A DNA stretch of 64,000 nt from Allacma fusca (GCA_947179485.1 OX359246.1:20522001-20586000); one strand, 5' to 3'; counted from the stretch's first letter, positions 11,233-24,452 are shown. Notes: a model not told the origin generated them from the letters alone. Numbers and translations are program-made.

Positions 11233-12899
11233 TTTTCAGCAAAAGTGACACCTTCTAGCAAGTCTTTCAAAATTATATTTCAATGAGTTTATAAAATATG
11301 TTTACTTTAGTTTCCCTATTGACACTTGCCTTTGGAATGATGCAGTGCATTTTTGACACTGGACCTTTTATACAAGTCATGTAGGTCCAGCAAAAATCCA
11401 CTACAAGTGATTGCCGATAAGAGTACAGTAGTTAAATTGGTTCGGAGTTTTCCAGAAACGGTTCTGAAAACTTGGTTAGCCCATACTCAACTTTTAGGAA
11501 CCAAAAAGATTGCATCAGAAAACCAGAATAATAATATTGTAAGACTGAATCTTACCTATTGACACTTGTATAATGATACCTACCCTTTGGTTTGGACCAG
11601 TTATGTAAGTCATTACAGATGTATGCGCAAGTTGTTTCTCAGAAGTATTTACTTTCAGCGTAGAAAAGGAAAGGGCTAATTAAGGTACAATCATGACTAA
11701 TTAAGTTTTAGGCCTCACAGCAGCTTATAATGAAAGCTGGTATTTTTAATTGCAGTTGAAACGGAAATCATCCAGAGTTTTTGTACACTGGGCTGCAGAG
11801 GTTATTAACAGGATATATTGACATAAAAAGAGTAAAATGCTTGAAAGATTTCATTTTACAGTTATTTGGAACTTTATAGTCAAAGCATTTTATTGTTGTT
11901 AACTCGTTGTTAGAGCTGATTTTACTTTAATGATGTTTACAGCAGGCTTTATGCGTGTCTAGAAGTAAATGTAATACATATTGTGTGGTGACGTAGACAG
12001 ACTATGACTCACCTTAATCTTATCTTATTTTTTGAAATATGTAATTGGTTCTTGTAAATTTTGGTTCTTAATTGCATGCTTTTGTTTAAGCATCTTGACA
12101 GCTAGCATTGGTGCTGTACTATGTATGCGTAATGCTAGCGTTCGCATTTTCCTACGCACTTACAGTCAGGCACTCCAGAACTTCCAAAAAAGTGGGGTGG
12201 ACAGAATTTAGTTACTCAACCTCTACATACAAATGTATATACTTACAGGGTTACATATGTAAATTTTCAATTTAAACAATTATAGCCTGGTTATACAATG
12301 TTCCAAATAATACGTGAGTTCAGTTCGGGAAAGTGATGTGTAAAAGTGGTCACGAGGGGCCACACCGGCCACAGTGCATTTTTGTAAGTTGGTATTCAAT
12401 TTATCACCTCTCAACGCTAAAATTGTATTTTAATACTGCCTGAAATAAAATAAGGTAAATAAATTCGAATGAAAATGAAAATCAGAGGCGTCTTTAAAAA
12501 AATTCCTCTTGGGGTTTTCTTTTATTGTCAACACACAGACCTATGCACAAATTTTTGATTTTATTCATCTTGCTGTCAGGTGGAATGTGTAGTTAGATTT
12601 ATATGTAAACTTATGATGACTGAGATATTTTGAAAACCAGAGTAAAACAAAAAACATTGTAAAAACTTAATATTTGTTGAAATATATAATAAATTACTGT
12701 AGTATGTAGTTAGCTTCCAACTGGAATGTGTAGTTAGATTTATCTACATGTAAACTTATGAGTGAGATATTTTGAAAACGAGAGTAACGCGAGCAGACAT
12801 TGAACGAGACAAACGAAACAGGGTGAAAACTTGATATTTGTTGAAATACGTAATAAATTATTTTAATAGTCTTGTAATTGTAATAGTAATAATAAAATC

Positions 12900-13468
12900 T
12901 GGTGAATACATTAAATTTTATTCAATTCACCAATTGAAACAATCACAAACCCAAAAAGCTTAAATTTGGGAATGGAACACTAAATTGTACAACAACGACA
13001 CCCGAATTTGCACTGTCATTAAATTTTGAGTAATTACCATAATCCCAAACTTGTAACATTTAACCAAACTATTTGGTCTTACTTTCGAAATTGGTATTTA
13101 GCATATAATAATAATTGTTTCCTTATCTTTAGACTCATTTTAACAATTAGCACATATCCACTGCTAATTGTTGTGCAAATACTTCAAAGCCACTTATCAC
13201 CATCCAACAGGACAACATAAGGTTTAGGATTACAAATGTGAAATGGCTCAGTAATTATTTACATAGATGGACTGCTTGTGTAAGTCAGTGTACCCAATAT
13301 TACCAATGGTATTGACTTTAATCGCCAGGAATTTTGTCGATAATTCCGAGGTTTTAATTCCGGTGAATCTCCATGGCCAACACTCGTAAGCACAGTTATT
13401 ATTCTCATGATGTATAATTCTGCTGCATGCATCTATTTGGACCGTATTATAAACATATGCTTGACAAA
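12900..13468. other. Intergenic stretch, no gene
   Basis: This is AT-rich DNA between the segmental duplication and receptor C. Positions 13080-13250 are paralogous to the flanks of the probable solo LTR at 2700-3560 and show that site without the insertion. Positions 13300-13440 are the 3' flank shared by receptor genes. Confidence 0.5.
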
Positions 13469-14475
13469 CTACCCAAGCAATAAAATCAAATAATTAATGC
13501 TTTCGTCCATCATCCCAACTGGCGTTTGTAAGTTGACCTTTCCAGTGCCAGCTTTGACTCCGAACCGATTCACAGCTTGAATTTCCATTAAATTTGCATG
13601 CGATGCAACCGTTTTACCCCCAAGCAAATCCGTCAGGGCTTTCCTTGTCAGAGATGCTTTTGTATCAACCGCTTTTTCTAAGACTGTCGCAAGTTGACCA
13701 AATACCCCCAGGATGACCCCAAGTATCATAAATACCAAAATTACTGGGAACAGGGAGTATAGGAGTGGGTGCAATACACCATGAAGTTTAAATGCAATGT
13801 ATGACACAGCAACAGTGAGAGCTACTGTAAATACTCCAGTTCCAGGAACTATGATATCAGCCCATGCATCATTCATTAGGGTATAATAAATCTGAATATA
13901 TTTTAGCCGTTTGATTCTGTTTCTAATGTTTTCCGTTTGAATAAGCTCGTCCACTTGAAGGGCTGTTTCCTCAGGTCCGAATCTGCGTAAAACAGTGAAC
14001 ATTGATTTTAAACATTCCATTTAATAATTATTTCAGACATTTAAAAACATACCTATTAACGTCCGTCAGCCAAATATTCAAGGAGATGAGTCCAATCAGG
14101 CAAGGTTGACTTGCTGTAAAAATCATAATTAGGTGAATACAAGTTACAAGAGATTCAAGAAGAGCTATAACGACCATCAAGACTGGTCCATAAGGTCGAA
14201 ACCACCATCCTAAAGTCGAGGAGGCATACATCGCTCCTTAAGAATGAAATGACCTGGTAAATTGTATGTAGGAGGATAAACACGGAGGTGAAGTAAAATT
14301 GAAATGTATGACTTCTCTTCAAAATATGGAACTGGGTCGAATGAGGGTATTTCTGTTGGAATGGAACACATCGAAATAAATGTCCTAAACGAAACATGGT
14401 AGCTGCAAAGCGAATTGTCAACTTTGACAGACTTTCAGTTGTGCTTTTGAATGGGTTTGGAAAATATTTGGCCAT
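13469..14475 (-). pseudogene. Receptor-like gene C, internal frameshifting deletion
   Basis: Exon 2 (13982-13469) is intact behind a TTTACGCAG acceptor. The intron is 70 bp. Exon 1 (14475-14053) is 423 bp, against 692 bp in intact relatives. It jumps from the end of helix 1 to just before helix 4, so helices 2 and 3 are lost. The missing 269 bp is not a multiple of three, and the two halves of exon 1 lie in different frames. The junction near 14235-14240 reads CTTAAG, and TAAG is present at both ends of the deleted segment in intact paralogs. This is a microhomology deletion; the gene cannot make a full receptor. Confidence 0.85.
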
Positions 14476-15556
14476 TTTTGTAGTATTTTATGTATTGCTT
14501 TTCTAGGGGCGAACGATGTTTGCTAAAATTGTAGCAAAGAAAAATAATTGGAAAAACACACTATTTCCACACCTAAATTTTGGATAGGAGACTGTTTTCC
14601 CTTTTTTTATTGTGTCACAAAATTTTGACGTTATTTTGGAGTGACATTACAGAACATGCTTTGGTGGAAGTCTTCACGAGGCAATAACACGTGGAGGACT
14701 TAGTGGCTTTGTGACATTGTATATTTTAGTAAAAATCGTTAAATAAACCGTTTGAATTGTCTGTTAGGAGTAGTTGCTAAATAAATTATTAAACTAAATG
14801 CATGGTTTAAATTCTCACTCACGCTCATTTAGGAACCTTTTTAAAAGTTTAGCAGAACCATCTTCGTCAATTGCTGTAAATGTATACAATTCAACGCGGT
14901 AGTTAAATCGATATGTAAATAAGTAATGTGCGAAAATGTTGAAGCTAACATAAGGCCTATAAGTACTTCCGTGGGCTGGGTTTTTAATGTCACTTGTCAG
15001 TGGCATCAAAGACGTCTACCATGTATTTCACAACCTGGGCTTTTAGGGGCGAAGTGAATGAAATTCCCTGTTGCTATCGTTCTGATGTCGGGTTGTCTGA
15101 ATGTCTCCGTGTATTCTTGTACGTCATCACAATAACTGTCGAACCCATGTCGTCACGCATTTCAAATTTTTTACAGTGACACGTTACATAATGTATCAGA
15201 TCTCTGTTGATTTGAGAGAAGATTGTATGTTGTATCATCCGTGTGACCTCAGGAAACTAAAACAAGTCGCACTTAAATAAGCTTAAATATGAATAAATAT
15301 GTCTCGGACAAAGGCGCTTTCCGAGCTATAAAGGCATAGACGGATCTTTTTGTGACCCTCTGCCTCTTTGCGCGGATTACACCTCTAAGCATATAAAGGC
15401 TAAACGTATAAGCTCAAAAAGCGTAATCACCCATTTTATGTATAAGATATCTAAACTTGTATCAGTAGAGATCAGTCTGACTATCTTTTCGGAAGTGGTT
15501 TATAATATAGCTGATTTTCCTAGAACAATGTTTTCAAGATTTTCTAAAATTTATGT
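14476..15556. other. Intergenic: receptor leader and shared repeats
   Basis: About 14476-14720 is the conserved upstream region of the receptor family, matching 28114-28350. Positions 14930-15260 share a repeat with 28560-28680 plus 29600-29810, and with 39690-39860. No gene was seen. Confidence 0.55.
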
Positions 15557-15564
15557 CATTGAAG

Positions 15565-16499
15565 TCTAGTGTTTCTATCGGTAACAAATATTTGGGCTCG
15601 ACTCGACTCGAAACAAAAACCCGGTGTAAATTCCACTTTTGGGCTCGAACTCGAACTCGGGACATTCGAGTCGGGGAAATTTTTTTGTACCCGAAACCGA
15701 GACCGTTAAGAAATGTTATACCCGAAACCGACTCGAACTCGAACCGAAACCAGACACAAAATTTACGTAAAATACAACATCACACCGTTCCGAAATATGA
15801 GCATCAAACAATTTTTTGTAAAAACAAAATAATGCAGCAATCACTGTGTCGTTTTCATTTTTTCAATATAATTTCAAATTTTCATTATAATTTGGTTCAA
15901 CCGGTCATCCCTACGTAATGCTCTTCATTGTTGCTTCGATAAACTTGTTATATGTCAACGTTAACCACGATATTAAAAGCGGTAACTTCCATATCGTATC
16001 TCCTTGAGTAGCCAAACATTTCAGTGTTAAAATCTCGGAGCCAACGAAAAAGCACGCTCGATAGGAATGCCAGGAATACCCAAGAATTCACGCGCCATCC
16101 TTTCCATATTAAGGTACTTATTGTTAGCTTCGTGTGCTAATAAAACTTAGGTATGAGGAGTGTTATACGGTCATGTACAAATACTTGCTCCGTACAGAGA
16201 CTGTTTTGTTTTCTGATGTTTTCCACAAAAACTGTACATTTTTTTAATCAGAGGTGGCAGGAAGGCCAATTTTTATTGTTAAGGTAACATGAATCAATAA
16301 TTCCAAAATAAGTTTTTACTTTCGAGTTTTGGTAGGGACCGGTAGATTTGGCAAACTCGACCCGATTTTTTCGGGTCGAAAACTTGATACCCGAAACCGA
16401 CTTGAAAGCAAACGGTACCAAAAATTGTGGGCTCGAACTCGACCCGAACCCGACTCGAACTCGAAACCTCGAGTTTCCCGAACTCGATCAGAAACACCA
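15565..16499. mobile_element. hAT-like non-autonomous element with TCGGG/CTCGAA arms
   Basis: The ends read TAGTGTTTCTATCG on the left and the inverse of TGGTGTTTCTGATCG on the right. They are flanked by CATTGAAG (15557-15564) and CATTGAAC (16500-16507), an 8-bp target duplication with one mismatch. Both subterminal arms consist of degenerate CTCGAACTCG and ACCCGA motifs in opposite orientations. There is no transposase frame. Confidence 0.7.
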
Positions 16500-16507
16500 C
16501 ATTGAAC

Positions 16508-16931
16508 TACGTCAATGTTAGTGCAATTTTAGTAACCAAAAGGGAACAAATATATAACCTCAATGAGGCAGGATGAAAGATAAATAAGATATTCAGTATG
16601 TACATTATATGGACATATTCCAAAAAAATGCTTCACTATGGGAATGGCTGTTCTCAAAAAAACAGACTCGTTAATCAGTGACAATATGTGTAGTAACGAG
16701 TCGATAAATGCACTCCTGGGCTGAAATTTAATTTGTTGAAGTCACCTCATCTTTGACCTCATTTTCATGACATTTATTCATAGTGGTACCCAATCATTAT
16801 GGTTGGCATTATGAATTTAAAGAATTCACTGACACAGTTTGTACTGGTAGTGTCTTGAGATGTCTTGTACTGTCTCGTTGATACATAAAGAACGAGATTC
16901 TCGTCCTCTTGTCTCGTTATCCTCACCCCTA
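16508..16931. other. Intergenic stretch, no gene
   Basis: This is AT-rich DNA between the hAT-like element and the right segmental duplication. I see nothing I can name in it. Confidence 0.5.
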
Positions 16932-19900
16932 GTCTGTATACAATTTTCATGGTAGGATATGTATGTGCACCTAAATTTATATCGTACCAGCTTTCATGTT
17001 TATTACTGTATATATGGTTACGGTGTATTATATACGGCACAATTACTGCATTCAAGCATGCAAGCGTTCAAATTTAATTAATTGGCTCTAATTAGTTGAA
17101 GAGGGAATTGCTGAAACTTAATTCGGGCATGAAATGATTCATGTTACCCCAAACAGAGTGTTTCGTATACTTTACCTCCATTAGCCCACATAAGGGACGA
17201 TCACCATAACCACGTAATTCCCCCAATTACAAGGAAACTCTGCCCAGATTTACCCCATTTATTTCATCCCGCTAACTCAAAATGTTTGAATACAGCGGTC
17301 AAGGAATATGATCAAGTCTGAATTGCTAGGAAAAAATTTTTTAATTTAAAATTGTAAACTTCGTTGTTTTCAAAAATGTCCCCAATATATCTCCCTCTTG
17401 CTTCATGTTTTTTGCCGGTTGTGACCCCAATCCTTGACCTAGGTCAATAAAACAAATTTTTACAATTCTGGAGCAATAATTCCTTGACAATGGGGGAATC
17501 GCATAATTTGATTCATTATCCCGTACATGGACTTGGGGGAAGGCAAAAGAACGAAAAATACTCCGTACATTTTCAAAACATTTGTCAGAGTTACCAAGCT
17601 TGTCAGGTGAGTATAATTGGAGTAACTTGATAATGTACAAGTGCTCGTTAGCAACTAATTAGGGGGAAGCGTGATGACACATGACACTTTATACTATTAC
17701 TACTCTACAATAATTGTGTATAAATTGTAGACTGGCTCAAGATCTCTAGGAAATTGTTACAGCGAGCCTCCTCTTACTTTTTTCTTCCTCTAATTATTTA
17801 AAGGAGTAAATCTTTGTGTATACTTTAATCACAAAATAATACACCAAATTCCTGCTACTGTAGAATCTCTTTTAGATGTGAGGTTATTGCTTTCATAGTA
17901 TGCAGGTATAATATGTTTAAACTTTTTCCAAAATTACAAAATACATACCGTATATGTACACACTCTACTCACAATCAGACCAGCACACGTCCGAAGAAAC
18001 TTGTCTCGTTTTGAAGGGTAAATTATTTAAACCCATGGCGACATAATACCGTGTTAATTTTTATCCTGTCAAGAACATTTTTTCGCAAGATTTTGGGTAT
18101 TTAATTAATGATTTTATGTAGATTGTACTATATTACAATGGAATAGGCTTAAAACAATTCTTTACAAGGTACTCCTTGGCGTTTTATTTTGAAAAATATG
18201 GCATCAAAATTTAGAATTAAAACTCAACTCCAGTAAAACATCTCTCAATTGCAAAACACGCATTTTTATTTTTAAAATCTTTTTGGTTTTGAATTAAATC
18301 TATATTTACATACAATTTGATAGTTTAATACTTTATTAGTTACAATTATTGAAACTATTGATACACTGAGCTAGTCTGTAAGCACAGTATGCAATTATTT
18401 CCGTAGTAATTCCCGTAATTATTGTTTCTATAATAACCGTCGTAGTTTGGATAGTAATTACTGTTGTATAAATTATTATTATAGTAATTGTCCCAGGTAT
18501 TGTAGTTACTATTGTAGTAAGTGTTGTAGTAATTGGAATTGCTATTTTTGTAGTTGTTAAATCTGTTGTCATAGTTGTAGTATCTCTGGGAACTTCTGTT
18601 GTAACCAAATGGCCAGACGTCTGCGTCTCCGGATCTGCCAGTGCGACATGCTGAGCCATTGTAAAATGTCCGTTTACTTCCAGCTCTTGCAGGGAGCACA
18701 AGTGCCAGGAAAAAAATCGGGACAAGAATATATTTCTGGAATTCGTAAATTGTATCAAATGAATATTAATCCTCATTGGCATAAATGGAATACTACTTAA
18801 ATTCTTGATCTCTGAAATTATTACAGTGCAGCTTGATAATAATCCTTTGACTGTCAGGATCTCATGCTTTTGTAAGGAAAAAATAGTATTCAGGTAAATA
18901 ATCAGAAGTATTTTTTCCGCTTTAGAGCCAACTATTTGCTAAGGAGCACGGATCATGGCTGAAATCCATTACAGGTGCACTGTAATACTTACAATTAATG
19001 TAAAATATAACACTTTTCTTACCTGAGGAACCATTTTCCAGCAAAAGTGACACCTTCAAGCAAATCTTTCAAAATTATATTTCAATGAGTTTATATAATG
19101 TTTAGTTTAGTTTCCTTATTGAAACTGGCCTTTGGAATGATGTAATGCATTTTTGACACTGGACCTTTTATACAACTCATACAGGTCCAGGAAAAATCAA
19201 CTACAAGAGATTGGTGATAAGAGTAAAGCAGTTAAATTAGTCCGTAGCTTTCCAGAAACGGTTCTGAAAACTTGGTTAGCCCATACTCAACTTTTAGGAA
19301 CTAAAGATTGCATCATAAAACCAGAATAATAATATTGTAAGACTGGATCTTACCTATTGACACTTGTATAATTAATGATACTTACTCTTTGGGTTTGGAC
19401 CAGTTATGTAAGTCATTACAGATGTCTGCGCAAGTTGTTTCTCAGAAGTATTTACAAATACTTGCAGCGTAGAAAAGGAAAGGGCTAATTAAGGTGCAAT
19501 CATGACTAATTAAGTTTTGGGGTTCACAGCAGCTCATAATGAAAGCTGGTATTTTTAATTGTAGTTGAGAGTTTTTGTACCCAGGGCTGCAGAGGTCATT
19601 AACAGGATATATTGACATAACAAAAGTAAAATGCTTGAAAGATTTCATTTTACAGTTATTTGGAATTTTATAGTCGAAGCATTTTATTGTTGTTAACTCG
19701 TTGTTACAGGTGATTTTACTCTAATGATGTTTACAGCAGGCTTTGCGCTTGTCTGGAAGTAAATGTAATACATATTGTAGACGTAGACAGACTATGACTC
19801 ACCTTAATCTTAATCTATTTTTTGGAATACGTAATTGGTTCTTGTAAGTTTTGGTTCTTAATTGTATGTTGTTGTTTAAGTGGCCTGAAGGCTAGCATTG

Positions 19901-20901
19901 GTGCCTGTACTATGTATGCGTAATGCGCTAGTTCGCAATAAAATATCGTCAATTTTTTGATATCGGGAATATCGGCCTCGAGAAAGTTTCATTTGGCGAT
20001 TATCAGTGATTTATCGGGTCTCGCCGGTATTTATTACATAATAGTTGGTCATGAAAAATATAGAAATAATTAGCAGTATAGTGTTACCTTTAGGATTAAT
20101 TGATTATTAATTGCATAAAAGCAACCTAGCAAGTTTGCATTGCTATTTCAGTTCATCTTGCTCTCTTAAAAATGGTCCCAGACATTCGCTGGTCGTCTAC
20201 ATTTTCCTATACACCAACATTCAGGCACTCCGGAACGTCCAAAAAAGTGGGGTGGACAGAATTTAGTTACTCGGCAACTACATACATACAAATATAAGTA
20301 CTTACAGGTTTGCAGATATAAATTTCCAATTTAAACAATGTTCCAAATAAAACGTGTCCTACAATTTGGGACAGTGATATGGTGTAAAAGTGATTATGAG
20401 GGTATTTTAATTGTATTTTAATACTGCCTGAAATAAAATAAGGTAAATAAATTCAAAATCATTATTACGGGGGGAAATCATAGTCGCCTTTAAAAAATCC
20501 ATGTCGGACTGTCGTAGCATAACCTATATCTTGTCAATTCTATTTTATCCTTTTCCGGAAATTGCTGATCTCACTGCTTGACTTCGTTTTTATCGTCCTT
20601 CGAACACAGACCTATGCACATATTTTTGATTTTATTCTTCGTGCTGTCAGGTGAAATGTGTAGTTAATTTATATGTAAGCTTATGAGTGAGATATTTTGA
20701 AAACGAGAGTAACGCGAGCAGGTAATGAACGAGACAAACGAAAAAGGGTAAACGTTGATATTTGGTGAAATATATAATAAATTATTGTTATAGTCTCAAA
20801 ATCTGGTGAATAGATTAAAATTGTATTCAATTCGCCAATTGAAGCAATCCCAAACCCGAAACGCTTATATTTGGGAATAAAACACTAAATTGTACAACAA
20901 A
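16932..20901. repeat. Segmental duplication, right copy
   Basis: This is the partner of 7741-13000. It lacks both transposon insertions of the left copy and so serves as the empty site for each. It has extra sequence near 17165-17255 and keeps a TATCGGG-rich repeat at 19935-20050 that the left copy lacks. Confidence 0.85.
18355..19034 (-). CDS. Secreted Tyr/Asn-rich small protein, right copy
   Basis: I propose exon 1 at 19034-19023 (Met-Val-Pro-Gln, GTAAGA donor), a 287-bp phase-0 intron, and exon 2 at 18735-18355 after a TTCCAG acceptor, for about 130 residues. The product would start with a signal peptide (hydrophobic core VPIFFLALVLPARA). The body is dominated by Tyr and Asn with scattered Gly and Asp, and the tail contains Cys-x-x-Cys. 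Against the left copy, this frame has only two residue changes (Thr-Tyr to Ala-Cys), while the overlapping frame has many, which indicates purifying selection. I do not recognise the family; Tyr/Asn-rich secreted proteins can be structural or adhesive, but that is speculation. The short first exon is inferred and untested. Confidence 0.6.
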
Positions 20902-22206
20902 TGCGGAGCTAAAAAAATTAATCAACACCTCCAAATATAGAAAATATGGCCAAGAGTTATGCTAATCTATTAATTGGTTCAATAGTAAAGCAAGACGCCT
21001 GAATTCTCCGTTTGCTCTGGGCTTAAGCAATATTTAATTGTAAACGATATGCTCGGTTAATAAAACGATATACTCGTATTGGTATCTCGTTATGCTCACC
21101 CCAATGCCACACTGTTTGTATTCAATGCAAGTCATTATAACATTGACGAAGCACCTAAATAAAATAGATGCATTTTTTATGAGCGAAGCAAATAATGGAA
21201 TGATCTCGATTTTGACATTGTGGAAACAAATGCTTCTGTACCAATAAGCATAGCTGAAAAACAATTTGCCCAACACAACCTCGTGACCCCGTAGATGTGC
21301 AAACCACTTCAAATTTTTTCATTTTGAAAAATTTTGAAAAATTTTGAAAAATTTCAAAATCGATATTCAAATTTGGTTTACACATTCTCCTGACCTCATG
21401 AATGATGAAACAACCACTTCGAATTTCCCAGTTTCCCAAAATTTCAAAAATTATGGGAAACTTCTCACCAAACTAAATCCTGGAGCGATCTCGGTTTTGT
21501 CGTTGTGGACACAAAGGCTTCTATAGTAATAAGCCTAGGTGAAAACAAATTTGCCCAACACAAACTCCTGACCATGTAGATGTGCAAACCATTTCGAATT
21601 TTTTCATTTTTCGAAATTTTGACAAATTTCGAAAATTTTTAAAAGCCCTATTTATGCTTTCACATTTACCTGAACATGTAGATGTGCAAGTCACCTCAAA
21701 GTTTCCAATATTTGAAATTTCGAAAAAATTATTAAAAAAATCAGAAGCGCTATTTATGCTTCGAATTTGTCTTATGCTTTTCCCTGACGGTGGTTGAAGA
21801 CCTTCCTGGAGGGACACAAGAATTTCAGCAGGGAAATTTAGATATGATTTTCCTGGGAGATTTCGTTCTGGGGAACGACGTACAAATGAGAAATAACGAA
21901 ATGTAGTTCTAAGCATTACATGAATGATGTTCAGCAAGATTTTAAAACAAGTAACAGTTGACGGTCTACAGTTAGTTTTTGCACATTGAAGAACAATAAT
22001 TTGTTGTCAAACCCTAGCGGTGAATCAAATTTTTCCAAGAAAATGGTTTTTATAACAAGTTATTTTTAATTTTAGCTGCAATTTTAAAAGAATTACTGCA
22101 AAAAATAAAACTTTTAAATATAGAAATTATTAATGTGGAAATTGTATCCTAGCTTTCATTTTAATCAGCATTGTTAAAGAACAAATTATTACTACTAAAA
22201 ACCAGG
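20902..22206. repeat. AT-rich stretch with a degenerate repeat array
   Basis: Between about 21240 and 21820 a motif recurs several times in variant form. It contains GTAGATGTGCAAACCACTTC followed by runs of GAAAAATTTTG. The same motif reappears at 25320-25560 and 25945-26110. The minus-strand frames here repeat a similar peptide because of the DNA repeat, not because of a gene. Confidence 0.6.
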
Positions 22207-23184
22207 GGGGTCATTCTCGAACAGAATTTACGATATCGCAAGTTACGACTTCGTAAGAACTTACGACAGGTGTCGTACGATGCCTCTACGATTTTTAAAT
22301 TTTAATATTCTCAAAAACTATCGCAAGTACATATATCGTAGCTACGATCACACTTATGAATCGTACGCGCCTTAATCTCATATCGCTGTGATTGGCTGTC
22401 AAAATTTTTGAACCTTAAGCCAACCAATAAGCCATAAAATTCATCCCATTTGTCCTTTCTATCAGTTTTACCTCTTGATTTTCTCTACAAAACAATTCAA
22501 TGTTAATTGCAAGGAGTGAAAATGACACAAAATATAAAAATGAATTTATCAGAGAAGCCAAAACGCTCACCGAATTCGAGTGAGGTAGAGCGTGAGGTCA
22601 CCAGTGTAATTTCGAATTATTCGAAACTTTTTGGAAAGTTTTCAAATTCAATTAGTCATCAGACAATGGAAGTACTGTGGGCTAAAATAACCTTATATGG
22701 CAAGCACAACTCATTTTGAATGACATATTTAAAAGTCCTTAAGACTCTCGCCGGAGTTGAACACTACACATTTCTATCAATTTTAAAATTTCGACTTTAG
22801 GAAATCTATAGCGCATAATTAGTCCTTGGTCATCAAAAACTTCCAAAAGATTAGTGAGGTCAAGAAAAACTCTGTCTTTTAAAACTCTTCGATTTTTGTT
22901 TTCCAGTACAGTTAATAACTCCATCGTTAAAATTAACCCTGTCACTACTAAGGCCTATGTAAAAAAATTTAAAAAATTGTGATGACAGAACGGTTTTCAA
23001 ACCCCGCCATGTAAATAATGTTTGATCGTAAGTGCTACGACTGCTTTTTAGTTGTCGTAAAGTTACTACAACTTTTGTGATATTCTGAGAACTTGCGATT
23101 TTCAAAATATTTTGAGAATTCCAACTATCATAACTCGAGAGTTGTGACTGAAGTTACGATCGTAAGTCTTTCGAGAATAACCCC
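22207..23184. mobile_element. PIF/Harbinger-like element with two decayed gene pieces
   Basis: The ends GGGGTCATTCTCGAA and, inverted, GGGGTTATTCTCGAA are bordered by CCAGG on both sides; the exact duplication is ambiguous because of G and C runs. TTACGA/TCGTAA motifs repeat in both arms. On the plus strand, 22507-22719 encodes a peptide like the Myb/SANT-like DNA-binding protein of Harbinger elements (KRSPNSSEVERE, then a Trp). On the minus strand, 22739-22945 resembles the start of a HARBI1-type transposase (FDDQGLIMRYRFPKVEILKL). Both are short relics, so this is a deletion derivative. Confidence 0.65.
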
Positions 23185-23189
23185 CCAGG

Positions 23190-24197
23190 GCTGGAGTATT
23201 CGAAAAATATGGATACGATTCTGATTAAGATTAACCCTAACGGATTTCAATACCAAATCAAATGTATTTGTTCAAAAAATGAAAATTCCAATCCAATTTA
23301 TTCAAATATTATCCACGAATTCCAATATAATTAAAATACTTTATTCATAAAATATTAATACCTGGAGTTACTAGAGTCCCATCGTAACATTTAAACCCGA
23401 AAGTATCTAAATTCGGCAATTATGAATGAAAAGAAGCCAGTGAATATGCCAGACCATTTTATAAAGGCATTACTGCTTAATCTACATAAGTACCATAACC
23501 GTATATAACTTGTGGATTCACTTTATTTTTCAGGGATACTCTAGTAGTAAAAACGTGATCTGCATGCTTTTTCCCCTGACAAAATTATACCCCTTTTTAT
23601 CAATTGAGGAAATTACTGACAAATGAATTCATTGCTTACAGATTGTAGCAAATTCATTTCCAGAAAAAAATTAGTATCGTTGATCTGCGTCATTTTATGT
23701 ATATTTACCCGCTTATGTTAATGTATATTGTTTCTCAACGCTCTTCGTAAAGAAATGTACACTTTTGACCAAACCGGCAAAGGCATACCCAACCAACTAG
23801 GCTGAACAAAGGCAATTCAGACTGAACTAGGCATTTTAGGCCCTACTAGGCAATTTAGTAAGCTGACAAGGAAATAGGAAGGGCAATTATTTGTCTATTT
23901 TTAGGAAAAAGGAAACCAGCAAAAGTCCGGTTTAGGAAGGGTATTAGGAAGAATAATCTAGATTACATTGTAGAGGTAAGGTTTCAGGCAAGGAATACCG
24001 GTTGCCCATCAGTGAGCACGAGCACTGCACAGCCAGCAATTGCTGGCTCAGCGAGGCAAATGTAAATAGGGAAGGCGGTAAATAGTTGTATGCAATAATA
24101 GCATTATAATAGCACAACCCCAGTAAAAGTGTAGACTAGCATACGGTAACATGATTTTTTAATTTAATTTTTCTTTAATAATTTTTTCAAATAAATT
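23190..24197. other. Intergenic stretch with TAGGC/AGGAA-rich DNA
   Basis: No gene was seen. About 23760-24000 is rich in AGGCA and AGGAA motifs, like the arms of the hAT-like element at 24453-25025, and may be an older relative. A short hairpin CCAGCAATTGCTGG lies near 24034. Confidence 0.4.
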
Positions 24198-24432
24198 TCT
24201 CTTCTAATTTGAAAGAGTGGGCCGTCTTGAAGGTAGACGGCTGCCCGTGGCAATGTCGCCGCCCTTGCTTCTGCATATTGCTGTAATATTTTTTTCATTA
24301 AAAAAAATAATTTTAATAATTTATTTAGCCAGTTATTGCTGGCTCGGCCAATAAAAAAGCGCGCGGAAATTTGAATGTCAAATTCGTATTACACCAAGAC
24401 GAAGACGGCCCACTCTTTCAAATTAGTAGAGA
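24198..24432. mobile_element. Small inverted-repeat element (MITE-like)
   Basis: A 25-bp perfect inverted repeat (24204-24228 against 24402-24426, starting CTAATTTGAAAGAGTG), extending a few more bases with one mismatch, bounds about 235 bp of non-coding DNA. No clear target duplication was found, so the superfamily is unassigned. A frame through the right arm (24375-24584) is fortuitous. Confidence 0.65.
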
Positions 24433-24452
24433 GGATACTAAACAGTACGAAC

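Larger units (their letters stand above)
7741..13000. repeat. Segmental duplication, left copy
   Basis: This block aligns with 16932-20901 with moderate divergence and indels. Shared landmarks are ACCAGCTTTCATGTTTATT near 7790 and 16985, the Tyr/Asn-rich coding exon, and the tail ACTAAATTGTACAACAA near 12980 and 20885. The left copy alone carries two later insertions (7891-8676 and 9617-10309). It also contains a local tandem duplication of about 130 bp (12577-12710 and 12719-12860). Confidence 0.85.

Noticed and set aside
17341..17640. Possible conserved small gene shared by the two segmental copies (with 8863-9168)
   Set aside because: The copies differ by frame-changing indels in the middle; the ends agree only because the DNA is paralogous.
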